This document shows positions 57,200-64,000 of a stretch of DNA of 64,000 nucleotides, piece by piece. The first letter of the stretch is position 1; every line of letters starts with the position of its first letter. Below the pieces are notes generated by a model. That model worked only from the letters and a program-made list of their open reading frames with translations. It did no database searches and was not told where the DNA came from. Origin of the DNA: Lysinibacillus boronitolerans JCM 21713 = 10a = NBRC 103108 (GTDB taxonomy: Bacteria; Bacillota; Bacilli; Bacillales_A; Planococcaceae); assembly GCF_000772935.1 (NCBI RefSeq), contig NZ_JPVR01000071.1:1-64000 (forward strand), written 5' to 3'. A program made the position numbers and the translations under genes.

Positions 57200-57661
57200 A
57201 TGGAATTGCAAATTTTGCCTACTATTAGTACATCGTTTATCGTTATTAGTGCTGTACTAGTAGCAATAGGGTGGGGCTTAATTATAAAAAGAAATGTAGA
57301 GGGACATAAGAAAGTGATGCTTGCTGCAGGTGTTGCAGCACTGATTTTCTTTATCATCTATGCGTCCCGTACAATCTTTATTGGAAATACGGCTTTTGGC
57401 GGTGGAGAAGATTTAAAACCATATTATACGTTCTTCTTGATTTTCCATATTATTTTAGCGACATCTGGAGCAGTGTTTGGTATCGTTAGTATTATTTCAG
57501 GTTTGAAAATGAACATTAAATTACACAGACGAATTGGGCCAATTACAAGTATTATTTGGTTCTTTGTTGCCATAACAGGTGTATTAGTTTATTTATTATT
57601 GTATATTTTATTTGAACCTGGTGAAACAACATCAGTAATTAAAGCCATTTTAGGATTTTAA
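57200..57661 (+). CDS. ctaM: DUF420 heme-copper oxidase maturation protein CtaM
   Basis: A 153-residue membrane protein with four or five helices. The DUF420 blocks (YASRTIFIGNTAFGG, YYTFFLIFHIILATSG, HRRIGPITSIIWFFVAITGV) are clear. Homologues include B. subtilis YozB and staphylococcal CtaM, which is required for aa3 menaquinol oxidase activity. AAGGAG 8 nt before ATG 57200 sets the start. It follows ctaG by 40 nt, probably one transcript. Confidence 0.88.
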   Translation: MELQILPTISTSFIVISAVLVAIGWGLIIKRNVEGHKKVMLAAGVAALIFFIIYASRTIFIGNTAFGGGEDLKPYYTFFLIFHIILATSGAVFGIVSIISGLKMNIKLHRRIGPITSIIWFFVAITGVLVYLLLYILFEPGETTSVIKAILGF

Positions 57662-57703
57662 AAAAATCTCCCTCCTTATTTCTGTGCAGGAGGGAGATTT
57701 TTT
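57660..57703. terminator. Bidirectional terminator
   Basis: The 15-bp perfect stem AAAAAATCTCCCTCC/GGAGGGAGATTTTTT. The stop of the leftward permease gene (57676) lies inside the loop, so the 3' end of that gene encodes part of the hairpin. Confidence 0.9.
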
Positions 57704-58746
57704 ATAGTTGGTTGGAATAATGAAAGCACTACGACAACAAGTAATGGACCAATTAATATCCCAAGAAATCCAAAGATTTTAAAACCAATAAACATAGCAA
57801 TAAAGGTATTCAAGGAAGAAAGTCCAATTTTATCGCCAATAATTTTGGGCTCGATCATTCGGCGGATTAGAAATTGCCCAAAGGTTAATAAAATTAAGAT
57901 AGCTGCATATAAATAATCGCCAGCAAATACCTGATAGATTGCCCATGGGACTAATAAAATAAATGAATCAAGAAAAGGGATAAAGTCTAAAACAACAAGT
58001 AAAAGTGCTAATAGTATAGGAAATGGTGTTTTTAAAAAATAAAATGCAGCGAATGATATGGTAAAGATCCCTATCCCTACAAGTAATTGAGCTTTCAGAA
58101 ATCCAAATAAGGCTAGCTTAACACGTTGTCCAATAAAGATAATTTTTTGATGGTAATGAAAAGGAACAGGCGTTAATAATTTGCGATTAATTGTTGGTAA
58201 TTCTAAAAGCAACATATACAACACAATCCAATAAACAAAAATATCAAATAGACGTGTGGGAATATATGTTAGTAATGTGGACCAAACATTGATGTTAGTT
58301 AAGGATAAGGAAAATTTTTCGATGGATGCTAAGGCTTTTGCAATCATGAATTGAATTTGTGAAACTAGCTCTACAGGTAAATGATAGGTGTAGTTGCTGA
58401 GCTTAGATTGCATTTGTATCCATAGGGCAGACAATTGATTAAGATAATCTGGTATATCAATAATAAAGGAAGAAAATTGTTTCCAGCTTATATAGAGGAT
58501 AAGTGTACATAATAATAAAGATATACTTAGAAAAAATAAAAAAAAGAAGAAAACAACGATTTTCCGTTTTTTTCTAAACCGTTTGCACATTCGAACAATG
58601 ATTGGTTCTAAAAGTAACGCGGTTAAGTAGGCAAGTAGAATTGGTAACGATATAGAGATTGACCAAAGGATAAGTATACCCATTGCGATAACAATAATGG
58701 GATGACGAAAAAAAGGACGATTAAAAAATGATAACATTTTTCCCAC
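57676..58746 (-). CDS. AI-2E family transporter (YtvI type)
   Basis: A 356-residue membrane protein with about eight helices of the PF01594 family. Features include RRMIEPKIIGDKIGLSSLNTFIAMFIGF and a central PTRLFDIFVYWIVLYMLLLELP region. Members have been linked to autoinducer-2 export or cation antiport; the substrate here is unknown. Monocistronic. Confidence 0.88.
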   Translation of the reverse strand: MGKMLSFFNRPFFRHPIIVIAMGILILWSISISLPILLAYLTALLLEPIIVRMCKRFRKKRKIVVFFFFLFFLSISLLLCTLILYISWKQFSSFIIDIPDYLNQLSALWIQMQSKLSNYTYHLPVELVSQIQFMIAKALASIEKFSLSLTNINVWSTLLTYIPTRLFDIFVYWIVLYMLLLELPTINRKLLTPVPFHYHQKIIFIGQRVKLALFGFLKAQLLVGIGIFTISFAAFYFLKTPFPILLALLLVVLDFIPFLDSFILLVPWAIYQVFAGDYLYAAILILLTFGQFLIRRMIEPKIIGDKIGLSSLNTFIAMFIGFKIFGFLGILIGPLLVVVVLSLFQPTIKNLPPAQK

Positions 58747-58804
58747 CTACATCTTGTAATAGATATAGGTAGTATGAGAAGAAAAAATTTTTTTACTCAA
58801 AATA

Positions 58805-58830
58805 AAAAAGACTGGACCACCAGTCTTTTT
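58805..58830 (-). terminator. Terminator of yugN-like gene
   Basis: The stem AAAAAGACTGG/CCAGTCTTTTT with loop ACCA. It lies 53 nt after the yugN-like stop. Confidence 0.8.
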
Positions 58831-58882
58831 ACAACCATGAAGCTATTTACACTTACTTGTAGTCACTTTAATGTACGAAAGA

Positions 58883-59284
58883 TTAGCGTGCGTTAACAGG
58901 TTCAAAGTTATTTTTATTTGTAGGTTCGATTGAGAATTGATCTAATTCTAATTTAACCTTTTTTAAGATTTCTTCACATTTTTTTACAAGGTGTGCTGGA
59001 TAAACTTCGTCATCGCCATATTCAACACCATGTGGATAATAGTATTTACCAAGGACTGGTTTCATTAATGTAAGGATGGCATCGTGTGCACCTACGTCAC
59101 CAGAAATAGCATATGCGAATACGCGTAGGTAATAACGACCTTCACGAGTATCGAATCGTTTATCGAATGTCATACGCTCGTAATCCCAGCCGCCATCACA
59201 TTCTAAACCATGTTTTTTCATAATGCTGACAAGTAGTTCTTGATCAGCTGTTAAATTTTCAAGGTTAGTATTTTCAAAATACAT
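58883..59284 (-). CDS. yugN: YugN-like family protein
   Basis: A 133-residue soluble protein. DGGWDYERMTFDKRF, YYLRVFAYAISGDVGAHDAIL and the YYPHGVEYGDDEVYP segment are YugN-family signatures. AAAGGAGG 8 nt before ATG 59284 fixes the start; the frame is open further upstream. Function is unknown; it is divergent from the CAP-domain gene. Confidence 0.85.
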   Translation of the reverse strand: MYFENTNLENLTADQELLVSIMKKHGLECDGGWDYERMTFDKRFDTREGRYYLRVFAYAISGDVGAHDAILTLMKPVLGKYYYPHGVEYGDDEVYPAHLVKKCEEILKKVKLELDQFSIEPTNKNNFEPVNAR

Positions 59285-59431
59285 GTATAGTCCTCCTTTA
59301 GGTTCTCGTACAAAGTATACGCTCATTTTTATAATAGAGCATATTCGACATTGTTGCAATGACAACATTGTGTCAACCCAATTACAATTGATATAATAAC
59401 TTACAATAATGGTGATGAAAAGGAGTCCTGT

Positions 59432-60589
59432 ATGAAAGCTTTATTCCGCATTTTAATGGTTTGTGGTGCAGTTGCATTAATTGGCTTTATGTTCTTTAAT
59501 ACCCCTAAGGAAAATGAGCCACTAGAAGGCCCAAATACCAACTCGAATATCATACCTCAAACACAACTAAAGCAGGAACCTGCAATAGGAGCAATGACAC
59601 GTCCACAAACGGGTATCTCCACATTGATAGGAAAAAGCACGCAAACTGTTTTAGAACAATATGGGGAGCCAGCAAGAAAAGAGCCATCTTCATTTGGTTA
59701 TCAATGGTGGGTCTACAATAAAGATGTGTCAACTTTTTTTATGATTGGTATTGATAATAATATTGTGACACAAATTTACATAGCAGGACAAGAAATTGAT
59801 GCATTTCCTTTTAAAGTGGGCCAAAAACGTGATGAAATATACAGAATGACAATCATTGATTATGAGGTAGCGGCCACTGTAGGCGAAAATATTTTCATTT
59901 TCTCGATGAGTGAAGAAGATATGCAAACAAGGCTGCTGATCAAATTTGATGGTCTTTATGCACAGCTTTATATAGATAGAGAGACGAGTGAGTTACAAGG
60001 GATACGATATACAGACAGTGAAACACTTGTCCTTCATCAGCCATATGAAATGAGCTACCAAGGGGAGCTTGTAAGACGTACGCCTCCTTCCTCATTTTTA
60101 CAGCAAGAAATTGATGTGGCTAGCGCTAAACAATTAGATGATTTATTAAATGTAACAAGAGTCCATCATGATTTACTTCCTTTAGAAATGGATGAATCGT
60201 TAGAGGAAGCGGCAAGGATGCATAGTGAGGACATGAAGGTGCAAAATTTTTTAGCGCATGAATCTCCAACCTATGGCGATCTAAAAAAGCGATTACAGAC
60301 GCAACATATCGAGTATAGTGAAGCGAATGAAAACCTGGCAACTGCCTATTTTGATGCGATTGAAGCCATGCATGGCTGGACAAATTCTCCTGAACACAGA
60401 AAAGTTCTTTTGAATGATCGATATACCCGCGTTGGTTCTGGCGTTTTTGTAGATTATTACACGCAAATATATATTGAACCTACTACGCAAGAACTGGAAA
60501 GAGAAAAGCAAGATGATGATGAAGAGACAAAAAATGAAAAACAAGATAGCGAAGATTCTACAGAGAAATCAGATCAAACCTCACCATAA
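59432..60589 (+). CDS. ylbC: CAP-domain (SCP/PR1-like) exported protein, YlbC type
   Basis: A 385-residue protein with an N-terminal membrane anchor (residues 4-22), a CAP-associated domain (about 55-190, IGKSTQTVLEQYGEPARKE), a CAP domain (about 230-355) with HSEDM, ANENLA and GWTNSPEHRK, and a highly charged C-terminal tail rich in Glu, Asp and Lys. It probably faces the outside of the membrane. The ligand is unknown. AAAGGAG precedes the ATG. Confidence 0.88.
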   Translation: MKALFRILMVCGAVALIGFMFFNTPKENEPLEGPNTNSNIIPQTQLKQEPAIGAMTRPQTGISTLIGKSTQTVLEQYGEPARKEPSSFGYQWWVYNKDVSTFFMIGIDNNIVTQIYIAGQEIDAFPFKVGQKRDEIYRMTIIDYEVAATVGENIFIFSMSEEDMQTRLLIKFDGLYAQLYIDRETSELQGIRYTDSETLVLHQPYEMSYQGELVRRTPPSSFLQQEIDVASAKQLDDLLNVTRVHHDLLPLEMDESLEEAARMHSEDMKVQNFLAHESPTYGDLKKRLQTQHIEYSEANENLATAYFDAIEAMHGWTNSPEHRKVLLNDRYTRVGSGVFVDYYTQIYIEPTTQELEREKQDDDEETKNEKQDSEDSTEKSDQTSP

Positions 60590-60606
60590 CAGAATAATAT
60601 TCAAAT

Positions 60607-60646
60607 GAAGACAAGCTTTCAGCAAAAGGGCTTGTCTTCATTTTTT
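60607..60646 (+). terminator. Terminator of ylbC
   Basis: The 10-bp stem GAAGACAAGC/GCTTGTCTTC is followed by ATTTTTT. Confidence 0.87.
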
Positions 60647-60706
60647 ATGTGCATTTCTCCTTCTTTGAGGCTTCTACATTTTTCGTCACACCGTTACAAA
60701 CGCCGT

Positions 60707-60715
60707 CATATGATA
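60707..60715 (+). promoter_or_regulatory. Sporulation-like -10 element before the MurE paralogue
   Basis: CATATGATA fits the sigma-K -10 consensus CATANNNTA exactly and the sigma-E -10 at six of eight positions. An AC dinucleotide lies about 17 bp upstream (CACACCG), where sigma-K -35 elements are. The start near 60722 would leave a very short leader before TTG 60740. This is suggestive only. Confidence 0.4.
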
Positions 60716-60739
60716 GAGAACTGAGAGGGGGAATGAGGT

Positions 60740-62212
60740 TTGCAATTAGCAGAGTTATTAAAAGACTGGCCATGCAGCGTGACAGGGGGATCTATACGGA
60801 CAGAAATTACTGGTGTAGAGGACTATGCACAGGCAGTACAGCCTGGTGACATATTTATTGTGAGAAAAGGTAAGAAAACATCGGGAAGTCGGTTTGTCAA
60901 AGAAGCATTGGCACGCGGAGCAGCTGCCATCGTTTCAGAAGAAAGTATTTCTTTGCCAATTATAGATAAAGAAATTCCTTTTGTATGGGTTCCAAATACA
61001 GCATTATTTTTATCGTATGCAAGTGCGAAGCTTGCTGCTTTTCCAGCAGAAGCTTTAACTGTTATCGCCATTACGGGTACAAATGGGAAGACTACAGTGA
61101 GTCATTTTGTCAGTCAGCTACTAAATGCACTACATAAACAAGCAGCAGTTATTGGAACAGTTGGCTTTTTCATCAATGGTGAGAAACAACAAACAGCTTA
61201 TGAGCAATTAACAACATTGCAGGCTAAAGAATTACATCCCATTCTTAAACAGTGTGTGCGAAAAGGTGTGACTCATGTTGTATTAGAAGCTTCTTCAATG
61301 GGGTTGCAGCAGCATAGGCTCGATCATTGTGACATTGACTGTGGTGTATTTTTAAATTTATCAGAAGATCATTTAGAAGATCATGGAGGGTTAGAAGCTT
61401 ATAAACGTGCTAAAAAGCGTTTAGCGGATTTATCAAAAAAGCTAGTATTAAATGGAGATGATAATTTTTGCCGTTCTGTTGGCATTTATGATAAGAAAAA
61501 ATCTTGCTCATTTGGTTTTGATAATCACAATGATTTACATATCCAAATCGTCAGTGAATCAGTTGGGAAAACCGTTCTTTGTTTACAGACTACAGCGAGT
61601 GAACATATTGTAGAAATTCCTTTTGTCGGAAAATATCATGTGCAAAATGCTGTAGCTTCTTTAATGGCAGTATGGCGCTTAGGTGTACCTATGGAAGATA
61701 TAGTTGGACATATGTGGTCATTAAGGCTACCAGAGGGCAGGCTAGAAAAGATTGAAAATCCATTAGGTATTGATGTATATGTAGATTATGCCCATACAGC
61801 AGAAGCTTTACAAGCGGTGTTACAAACCTTTGATCGCTCCAAAACAATTTACCTTGTCTTCAGTTGTGGGGGAAATCGAGATAAGGCGAAACGCTTTGCA
61901 ATGGGAGCAGTTGCAAGTAAATACGCTGATGTTATTTATTTAACAACAGATAATCCACGTGATGAAGATCCTATTGTGATTAATGAAAGTATTATTGCTG
62001 GTTTTTCAGAGCAACAATATTATGAAATTTATTTAGATCGCAAACTCGCTATCCATCAAGCGTTAGCAAAGGCAGAAAAAGGTGACATTGTCCTTGTTGC
62101 CGGAAAAGGGCATGAACAAACACAGCAAATTAAAAATCAAAAATTCCCTTTTTCCGATCAACAATGTATTAAAGACTATTTTGCGAGTTTAATTACGGAC
62201 GACGCTGAATAA
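60740..62212 (+). CDS. murE: MurE-like UDP-MurNAc-tripeptide synthetase
   Basis: A 490-residue Mur ligase. The N-terminal UDP-MurNAc-binding domain (1-100) is followed by P-loop GTNGKTT (113-119), a carbamoyl-lysine region (YKRAKKRL near 221), VYVDYAHT (about 346-353) and GGNRDKAKR (377-385). The amino-acid motif is DNPR (404-407), associated with meso-diaminopimelate-adding MurE, rather than the DDPN-type motif of lysine-adding enzymes. It lies outside the usual cell-wall cluster. The start is TTG 60740, preceded by AGAGGGGG. Its 3' end overlaps the convergent thioesterase gene by 20 bp. It may make cortex-specific precursor; see findings. Confidence 0.87.
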   Translation: MQLAELLKDWPCSVTGGSIRTEITGVEDYAQAVQPGDIFIVRKGKKTSGSRFVKEALARGAAAIVSEESISLPIIDKEIPFVWVPNTALFLSYASAKLAAFPAEALTVIAITGTNGKTTVSHFVSQLLNALHKQAAVIGTVGFFINGEKQQTAYEQLTTLQAKELHPILKQCVRKGVTHVVLEASSMGLQQHRLDHCDIDCGVFLNLSEDHLEDHGGLEAYKRAKKRLADLSKKLVLNGDDNFCRSVGIYDKKKSCSFGFDNHNDLHIQIVSESVGKTVLCLQTTASEHIVEIPFVGKYHVQNAVASLMAVWRLGVPMEDIVGHMWSLRLPEGRLEKIENPLGIDVYVDYAHTAEALQAVLQTFDRSKTIYLVFSCGGNRDKAKRFAMGAVASKYADVIYLTTDNPRDEDPIVINESIIAGFSEQQYYEIYLDRKLAIHQALAKAEKGDIVLVAGKGHEQTQQIKNQKFPFSDQQCIKDYFASLITDDAE

Positions 62213-62693
62213 CAAAGAAAGATCCTGTAGCGATGGCAAGCCTACGACCAGTCTCATCTTCGATATCACATTCCATGACAAGTGTTTGGCGTCCCTTATG
62301 GACAAAACGACCACGTGCAATCAATTCTTTATTGGTTGTGGTAGCAATATACGATACATTCATATTCGTAGTAACTACATTATAGCCCTCAGGCACAGAC
62401 CGCGAAGCAAGCCCTCCCATAGCAGCATCAGCAATCGTGGCAATAATACCTCCATGTGGCACCTTTATCGTATTGTGGATGACAGGTGTAATAGGGATAC
62501 GAACCTCACTGGCCTCAGGCTCAAATATACCTACCATATGTAAAGTAGCATTAAGATAACGACGGTGAATGCCTTGCTGTTTCTCCCGTAGTCCATTTAA
62601 AAGATGTAATAAAACTTCTTCATCTTCCTCGGTACTATCTTGTAAAATCTCGGCAACTAATTGTTCAATCTGACCTTTAGATGTTGTCATCAT
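62193..62693 (-). CDS. PaaI-type hotdog thioesterase
   Basis: A 166-residue hotdog-fold protein. VPHGGIIATIADAAMGGLA is the PaaI active-site helix, followed by TTNMNVSYIATTTNKELIARGRFVHKGRQTLVM. It probably hydrolyses an acyl-CoA. AAGAGGT 7 nt before ATG 62693 sets the start. No terminator separates it from the convergent MurE gene, which overlaps it by 20 bp. Confidence 0.88.
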   Translation of the reverse strand: MMTTSKGQIEQLVAEILQDSTEEDEEVLLHLLNGLREKQQGIHRRYLNATLHMVGIFEPEASEVRIPITPVIHNTIKVPHGGIIATIADAAMGGLASRSVPEGYNVVTTNMNVSYIATTTNKELIARGRFVHKGRQTLVMECDIEDETGRRLAIATGSFFVIQRRP

Positions 62694-62780
62694 TTGGAAA
62701 ACCTCTTTCATTAAAATTATCAATAATGTAAAATTACCATAAAATCTGTTATGATGGGAAAGAGATTGGGGGAATTAAAA

Positions 62781-63227
62781 ATGATGATGACCTCTGACTG
62801 GGTAATCATTTTGGATGAGGCGGAAGCGCTTTGTGAGATGATTCTTTCCTCAGAACCTGCGATGGCGCTACAACAAGCTTATGAAGCAGTATATAGTGAT
62901 GCACAAATTGTTGAAGCTATATATGCATTTAATCGCATGAAAGAGCAGTACGAAGATGTACAACGTTTCGGAAAATATCATCCGGACTACCATACAATTA
63001 TGAAGTCGATTCGCCAACAGAAAAGGGCCCTTGACTTAAATGAGAAAGTTTCGGCCTTGAAAATTGCTGAAAACGATTTCCAGGATTTACTTGATGAGAT
63101 TAGCTTATTAATAGGAAAAACAGTCTCTGAAGCGGTAAAAGTTCCTGTTAGTAATCCATTCTTTGCATCTAGTTCATCTTGCGGAGGTGGATGCGGCTCG
63201 GGCGGTTCATGCTCTTGCTCAGCGTAA
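62781..63227 (+). CDS. ricF: RicF (YlbF), RicAFT/Y-complex subunit
   Basis: A 148-residue helical protein of the YlbF/YmcA family. With RicA and RicT it binds iron-sulfur clusters and aids RNase Y-dependent mRNA maturation, competence and sporulation. The C-terminal Cys-rich tail CGGGCGSGGSCSC (four Cys) is the expected cluster-binding end. GGGGG upstream supports ATG 62781. Confidence 0.93.
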   Translation: MMMTSDWVIILDEAEALCEMILSSEPAMALQQAYEAVYSDAQIVEAIYAFNRMKEQYEDVQRFGKYHPDYHTIMKSIRQQKRALDLNEKVSALKIAENDFQDLLDEISLLIGKTVSEAVKVPVSNPFFASSSSCGGGCGSGGSCSCSA

Positions 63228-63256
63228 ATCGGATGTGTATATAACATATCTCTTCT

Positions 63257-63307
63257 AGACTGTAGACAACTCGAAGGCAACAACTGAGTTAGTTTACAGT
63301 CTTTTTT
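63257..63307 (+). terminator. Terminator of ricF
   Basis: The outer stem AGACTGTA/TACAGTCT (63257-63264, 63295-63302) has an inner AACTC/GAGTT pairing and a T run. Confidence 0.82.
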
Positions 63308-63334
63308 ATCATTAAATTGAAGGAGGAAGCATGA

Positions 63335-64000
63335 ATGAAAACATATCGTATCGCTGTGATACCTGGGGATGGAATAGGAAAAGAGGTTGTGCCAGCTGCA
63401 ATAAAAGTTCTAGATCAGGCAGCGTTATTAGATGGTCGCTTTCAATTTGAATGGACAACTTTTCCCTGGGGCTGTGAATACTATTTAGAGACAGGGAAAA
63501 TGATGCCTGATAATGGCATTGAGCTGTTAAAACAGTATGATCAAATTTTTTTAGGTGCAGTCGGAATGCCTAACTTGGTTCCGGATCATGTATCATTATG
63601 GGGTCTGCTCATTAAAATTCGGCGCGAGCTACAGCAATCTATTAATGTACGACCAGCAAAGCTTCTACAAGGGCTACCATCACCTTTACGACAACCAAAT
63701 GGCTTTGATTTTATTGTTGTAAGGGAAAATTCTGAAGGGGAATATGCGGAAAGCGGAGGAAGAATACATAGTGGTCAAGATGAAGTAGCAATCCAAAATG
63801 CTGTTTTTACAAGAAAGGGAACAGAACGGGCGATGCGCTATGCATTTGAACTAGCCAAAACACGTAATGGGCATGTGACTAGTGCTACAAAATCAAATGG
63901 GATTACATATAGCATGCCTTTTTGGGATGAAGTGTTTGCTCAAGTAGGAAAAGAATATGAAGAGGTAGGTCAAGCATCTAATCATATTGACGCACTAGCG
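63335..64000 (+). CDS. ycsA: Tartrate dehydrogenase/isocitrate-dehydrogenase-like (YcsA), partial
   Basis: The frame opens MKTYRIAVIPGDGIGKEVVP at 63335 and is still open at the window end (222 codons seen). FLGAVGMPNLVPDHVSLWG, LIKIRRELQQSINVRPAK, VVRENSEGEYAE and SGQDEVAIQNAVFTRK match the tartrate dehydrogenase/decarboxylase branch of the isocitrate/isopropylmalate dehydrogenase family and closely resemble B. subtilis YcsA. AAGGAGGAAG precedes the start; ATG 63331 is out of frame and short. It probably oxidises a D-malate- or tartrate-like hydroxyacid with NAD. Confidence 0.9.
   Translation, partial: MKTYRIAVIPGDGIGKEVVPAAIKVLDQAALLDGRFQFEWTTFPWGCEYYLETGKMMPDNGIELLKQYDQIFLGAVGMPNLVPDHVSLWGLLIKIRRELQQSINVRPAKLLQGLPSPLRQPNGFDFIVVRENSEGEYAESGGRIHSGQDEVAIQNAVFTRKGTERAMRYAFELAKTRNGHVTSATKSNGITYSMPFWDEVFAQVGKEYEEVGQASNHIDALA

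Overview
This window is chromosomal DNA of a low-GC, spore-forming Firmicute of the Bacillaceae/Planococcaceae, most likely Lysinibacillus or a close relative. The assignment rests on base composition, AGGAGG-type ribosome-binding sites, frequent TTG starts, and a gene order that follows the Bacillus subtilis segment rnjA-rpoY-ykrA-def-pdhABCD-speA-yktA-yktB-ykzI-suhB-ylaF-typA-ylaH-ylaI-ylaN-ftsW-pyc-ctaA/ctaBCDEFG-ylbC-ylbF. I see no rRNA, tRNA, CRISPR array, insertion sequence or prophage. Species assignment is an inference.

Layout. 1-8.7 kb is accessory: an MFS exporter behind a macrolide-type leader peptide and attenuator, a secreted GHL10 glycosidase, an RND exporter with a divergent TetR regulator, and a Hanks-type kinase coupled to a 59-residue Ser/Arg-rich protein. 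8.7-11.8 kb holds rnjA-rpoY, a complete 23-codon gene with its own promoter and terminator, and a HAD phosphatase. 11.9-18.0 kb is a 2-aminoethylphosphonate uptake and degradation operon (ABC transporter, phnW, phnX) with a divergent DeoR regulator, placed between the ykrA-like gene and def. 18.1-24.0 kb holds def and pdhABCD. 24.0-32.3 kb is accessory: an SDR protein lacking its catalytic residues, a tripartite tricarboxylate transporter with its two-component system, and an LrgAB/CidAB pair.

32.5-40.1 kb returns to the conserved backbone (speA, a nitronate monooxygenase-like gene, yktA, yktB, ykzI, suhB, ylaF, typA, ylaH). It is followed by an NMT1-type ABC transporter (40.3-42.9 kb), ylaI, a ylaL-position gene, ylaN, ftsW and pyc, then a TetR gene with a small membrane protein. 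The aerobic respiration block (ctaA, then ctaB-ctaC-ctaD-ctaE-ctaF, ctaG, ctaM) builds the heme A-containing caa3 oxidase. The end holds an AI-2E-family permease, yugN, ylbC, a MurE paralogue outside the cell-wall cluster, a hotdog thioesterase, ricF and the start of a ycsA-like dehydrogenase cut by the window edge.

How the genes work together. The backbone links pyruvate oxidation (PDH), anaplerosis (Pyc) and terminal respiration (Cta). The accessory blocks add nutrient capture (phosphonate, tricarboxylate, an NMT1-type substrate) and drug or surfactant efflux. The most notable points are the RLR-type leader peptide and attenuator before the MFS gene, the kinase plus Ser/Arg-rich protein pair, the free-standing 23-codon cationic peptide gene, the MurE paralogue with a DNPR motif behind a sporulation-like -10 element, and the SDR with all three catalytic positions replaced.
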